DNA from: Omnitrophica WOR_2 bacterium RIFCSPLOWO2_12_FULL_51_8
GTDB taxonomy: Bacteria > Omnitrophota > Gorgyraeia > Gygaellales > Profunditerraquicolaceae
Direction of reading: 5' to 3'
NCBI GenBank assembly: GCA_001805895.1
Contig: MHHD01000067.1
Span: 1 to 24,390, forward strand
DNA length: 24,390 nucleotides
The translations under genes were made by a program, and so were the position numbers. The notes beneath the pieces were generated by a model. The model did not search any database, was not told the origin of the DNA, and worked only from the letters and a program-made list of their open reading frames with translations. Position 1 is the first letter of the stretch, and each line of letters starts with the position of its first letter. Shown in pieces: positions 23,201-24,390 of the stretch.

Positions 23201-24390
23201 GTAACTGCAGTAAGGTCTAATCTGCTAAAGTCTACTGTGCCGGTTAAATCACCGGTTATCTGGACATTGCTTAGGTTAAGTTTTTGCGTAGTCAATGTCT
23301 CTTGAGAAACATTTGCAGTTGAGGATTTTTCTAATAGATTAAAGGTGGTAACGGGTGTATCTAAAGAAATGGGTTGGAATACTATCGTGCCATCCTCGCC
23401 CTTTTGGTAGCCGATTCCACCCTTTGCCTCAACTGCGCCTGTTAACGTAGAGGCCTTGTAGTAAACTGCAATCCTTCCGCCGCCTGCTCCACCGCCGCCT
23501 CCGGCTGCATTTCCCCCGTTAGAAAGTATTGAACCTGAACCGGCCAATTTCTGGGCGATAATGTAGACACTGCCGCCGCTTCCGCCGCCGCCTGAGAAGA
23601 TCTCGCCCAAAAAGCTGCGTGATTGCCCATCTACACCATTAGCTGTAATCTTCCCGTTAAGGGTGAGAGTATTATAAATCACAAGACTAATTGCTCCACC
23701 GCCAGAGCCTGCAAGACCAGATTTAAGCTGACCTCCGCCGCTCCCCAAATTAGTTGGGGCGGATGCTGCGCCATAAACAACCCCGCCTCTGGCTGTCCAG
23801 CCGCCTGCGATTGCCCCATCCCCGCCTTTTCCTCCATAACCAGCTCCGCCGCCGTTACGTCCGTGCACATTACTCTCAGCTGCCCCTGGACCCTGCTGCG
23901 CCGGGTAGCCTTTTGTATCGGTAGATATTGAAGAGGTAGAATCAATAGCAAGGTTATCAAGGCTTAAGTCTACCTTTCCTTGAGGCAAATGGGTAAGGAC
24001 AGAATTATTGTTTAAGCTAAGGTTTGTGAGACTAAAAGTTTCTTCGCCTGAGAGGGTTAAAGTAGAGTTATTTAGGGTTAACGAGGCGATACTTAGACTT
24101 TGAGCGCCGGTAACGCTAAAAGAAGAGTTAATAATGACAGAGGCATTGTTAATAATAACATTAGAGGTATCTTTGCTTGAGCCGCTTAAATTAAAAGAGC
24201 CATTGGTTAAAAGAAATTCTTGAGCAGTAAGGCTGACATTTCCTTCTGTGGTTACTTGGGAATTATTAAGAATTACTTTATTGAAATTGAAAGGCGAGTC
24301 GTTTTCCTGAAACCTAAAAGAATGTCCTGTGTAAAAAATATTATTCAGGGTGTCTGTAAAACATACGGTCCCATCCTCGCCGCTCTGTAA
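20260..24390 (-). CDS. Giant secreted repeat protein (Gly-rich, DUF11, Ig-like domains), N-terminus outside window
   Basis: At least 1376 residues are visible and the frame is open to the right edge, so the gene starts beyond it. In visible-residue numbering: Asn/Ser-rich beta-helix-like repeats at 1-160; a glycine-rich segment at 165-335 ending in KGEDGTIVFQP; beta-rich modules sharing a GKGF motif at 390-600; a DUF11 domain near 612-715; an Arg/Glu-rich, mostly helical block near 800-965; a second DUF11 domain from HDPNELLVSPEG (about 970-1090). Two Ig-like repeats with GWN-x-x-DV follow (about 1100-1270), then a terminal WPPNHK domain ending CPHDRGKK. This organisation indicates a cell-surface or exported structural protein; the function is unknown. 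No enzymatic motif is seen. Its base composition is more AT-rich than that of the metabolic operon. Confidence 0.85.
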   Translation of the reverse strand, partial: LQSGEDGTVCFTDTLNNIFYTGHSFRFQENDSPFNFNKVILNNSQVTTEGNVSLTAQEFLLTNGSFNLSGSSKDTSNVIINNASVIINSSFSVTGAQSLSIASLTLNNSTLTLSGEETFSLTNLSLNNNSVLTHLPQGKVDLSLDNLAIDSTSSISTDTKGYPAQQGPGAAESNVHGRNGGGAGYGGKGGDGAIAGGWTARGGVVYGAASAPTNLGSGGGQLKSGLAGSGGGAISLVIYNTLTLNGKITANGVDGQSRSFLGEIFSGGGGSGGSVYIIAQKLAGSGSILSNGGNAAGGGGGAGGGRIAVYYKASTLTGAVEAKGGIGYQKGEDGTIVFQPISLDTPVTTFNLLEKSSTANVSQETLTTQKLNLSNVQITGDLTGTVDFSRLDLTAVTSGPFSGKGFIEAEFQTTLEGASYGGNLQGVVYPDSQGDKLYLKGSISGLLISGTCEGALSESTPGSGTFDKFEAAWKLNRLNTDSISAALALGGTISSQSSYSFTSQIYLYQGDFEGNAYGSYTGPLSAILTHLRLTSDNEYTGKGFSIISYNTAFEQGKGYSHNQLDAGAILEFQGLFENPLSGKLSAFLDENKSPKILSGTIERLDLGLTPAPDLKIDTWAPSRLSSGQTFDYIIELRNDGLKAAENVKLIDKLPFAVSFHDSTAGADYSEDAHQVVFQIPELSAKAIVYKRVAGAVLWGIPINSTFGNIVYIPKDEETPPPLDPTAGIDYEVAGDTQESALVKIKTSNQAEEVETIMSINVRESAEPVQPSFDVVETPLAVTTDFSLGSFSPTVVEGEWDAQNNARQITERAVDTAQRIIATTREGAEIIRSIREERDFLTWLYDNGYIDRTNYENYSQQKTIGYHGLRYFLPRIIDRLISNNLSRLGQRLRRLFRINESQRQIRQGIIRTIDGMKFYSDKELEAVIRASITEVLRRGGKPAETIERAWEIFLEERRLTFNSQISSSLAGHDPNELLVSPEGNVKPGDKLSYTINYENEGEGNAYGVYITDRLLANLDDATLVVNNGGKYDPATRAITWFIGELPSKQKGSVTFSVNVNSYAQDKSEVINFAAVYFPSVPEITRTNGTVNIVSLVIDTVAPVTEILPSPLPNPAGWNSADVTINLTAADNEDGTGVKEIHYALTGVTFEERTVSGASASITIPSEGTTTLNCYAVDNAGNTESPKSFTVKIDKTPPIISAQSAPQANASGWNNSDVIVSFTAEDSLSGVVSVNEPVNVTQEGAGQHIGGQAIDAAGNSASAYVVVNLDKTPPQVNITANPNLLWPPNHKTADVTIGGEAKDSLSGILLSTFKVDDEYKTIEPPISDFNTIVKLEAWRDGNDKDGRYYNVSVTTKDKAGNTASNVTTVICPHDRGKK

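Noticed and set aside
23450..23900. GC-rich repetitive DNA resembling a tandem-repeat or CRISPR-like array
   Set aside because: The repeats are irregular glycine codons within a continuous frame, without equal spacing or conserved repeat units.
23986..23988. TTG as the start of the giant protein
   Set aside because: The frame remains open without a stop from 23989 to the window edge and encodes the same repeat type, so the TTG is an internal Leu codon.

Overview
The window is a gene-dense bacterial segment. Nearly everything lies on the minus strand in long, tightly packed gene runs. The gene set suggests an anaerobic or fermentative Gram-negative lineage: a GTP-type PEP carboxykinase, a Pta-AckA acetate/ATP pathway, an IspH (MEP) isoprenoid enzyme, a lipoyl synthase, a cysteine-rich DUF6485 protein, GT-C type sugar transferases and a very large secreted DUF11/Ig-like repeat protein. 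The combination resembles Candidatus Omnitrophota-like genomes. That placement is inferred from gene content and was not tested by phylogeny.

Left end (1-3056): a partial metallophosphoesterase is followed by a decayed accessory patch. This patch holds a RhuM-family remnant with an in-frame stop and a DUF486 transporter-like gene with a lost start codon and two frameshifts. After a gene-free stretch come a DUF502 membrane protein and a divergent ispH, separated by back-to-back promoters; the ispH message looks leaderless. This part is visibly more AT-rich than the middle of the window.

Centre-left (3073-8079): uppP, cobQ and a large GT-C membrane protein form a minus-strand group. A strong intrinsic terminator separates them from an upstream MscS/TM-helix type channel gene that has its own TTGACA promoter.

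Centre (8080-18448): thirteen minus-strand genes form what looks like one transcription unit of about 10 kb. In order of transcription they are trxA, an AAA_26+DRTGG protein, pta, ackA, panD, def, a DUF6485 gene, lipA, trxB, pckG, purC, a flippase-like LPG_synthase_TM gene and a YacP-type NYN nuclease gene. Most junctions overlap or are 0-2 nt apart; the only larger gap (59 nt) lies before pta and holds a multi-arm hairpin region. Acetyl-phosphate/acetate energy metabolism, PEP/oxaloacetate interconversion, lipoate and pantothenate supply, and thioredoxin redox chemistry are all encoded together. A 16-bp perfect palindrome sits directly before the trxA ribosome binding site.

Right end (18625-24390): a PilZ-domain protein and a GT39-like membrane transferase are followed by the 3' part of a giant extracellular protein. 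Its reading frame stays open to the window edge, so its start lies outside. It carries a glycine-rich/beta-helix region, DUF11 domains flanking an unusual charged helical block, Ig-like repeats and a terminal WPPNHK-type domain.

No tRNA, rRNA, CRISPR array or intact mobile element was recognised. No single unmistakably new system stands out. The most promising leads are the split Pta with its hairpin leader inside the trxA-to-yacP operon, and the helical block in the giant surface protein.
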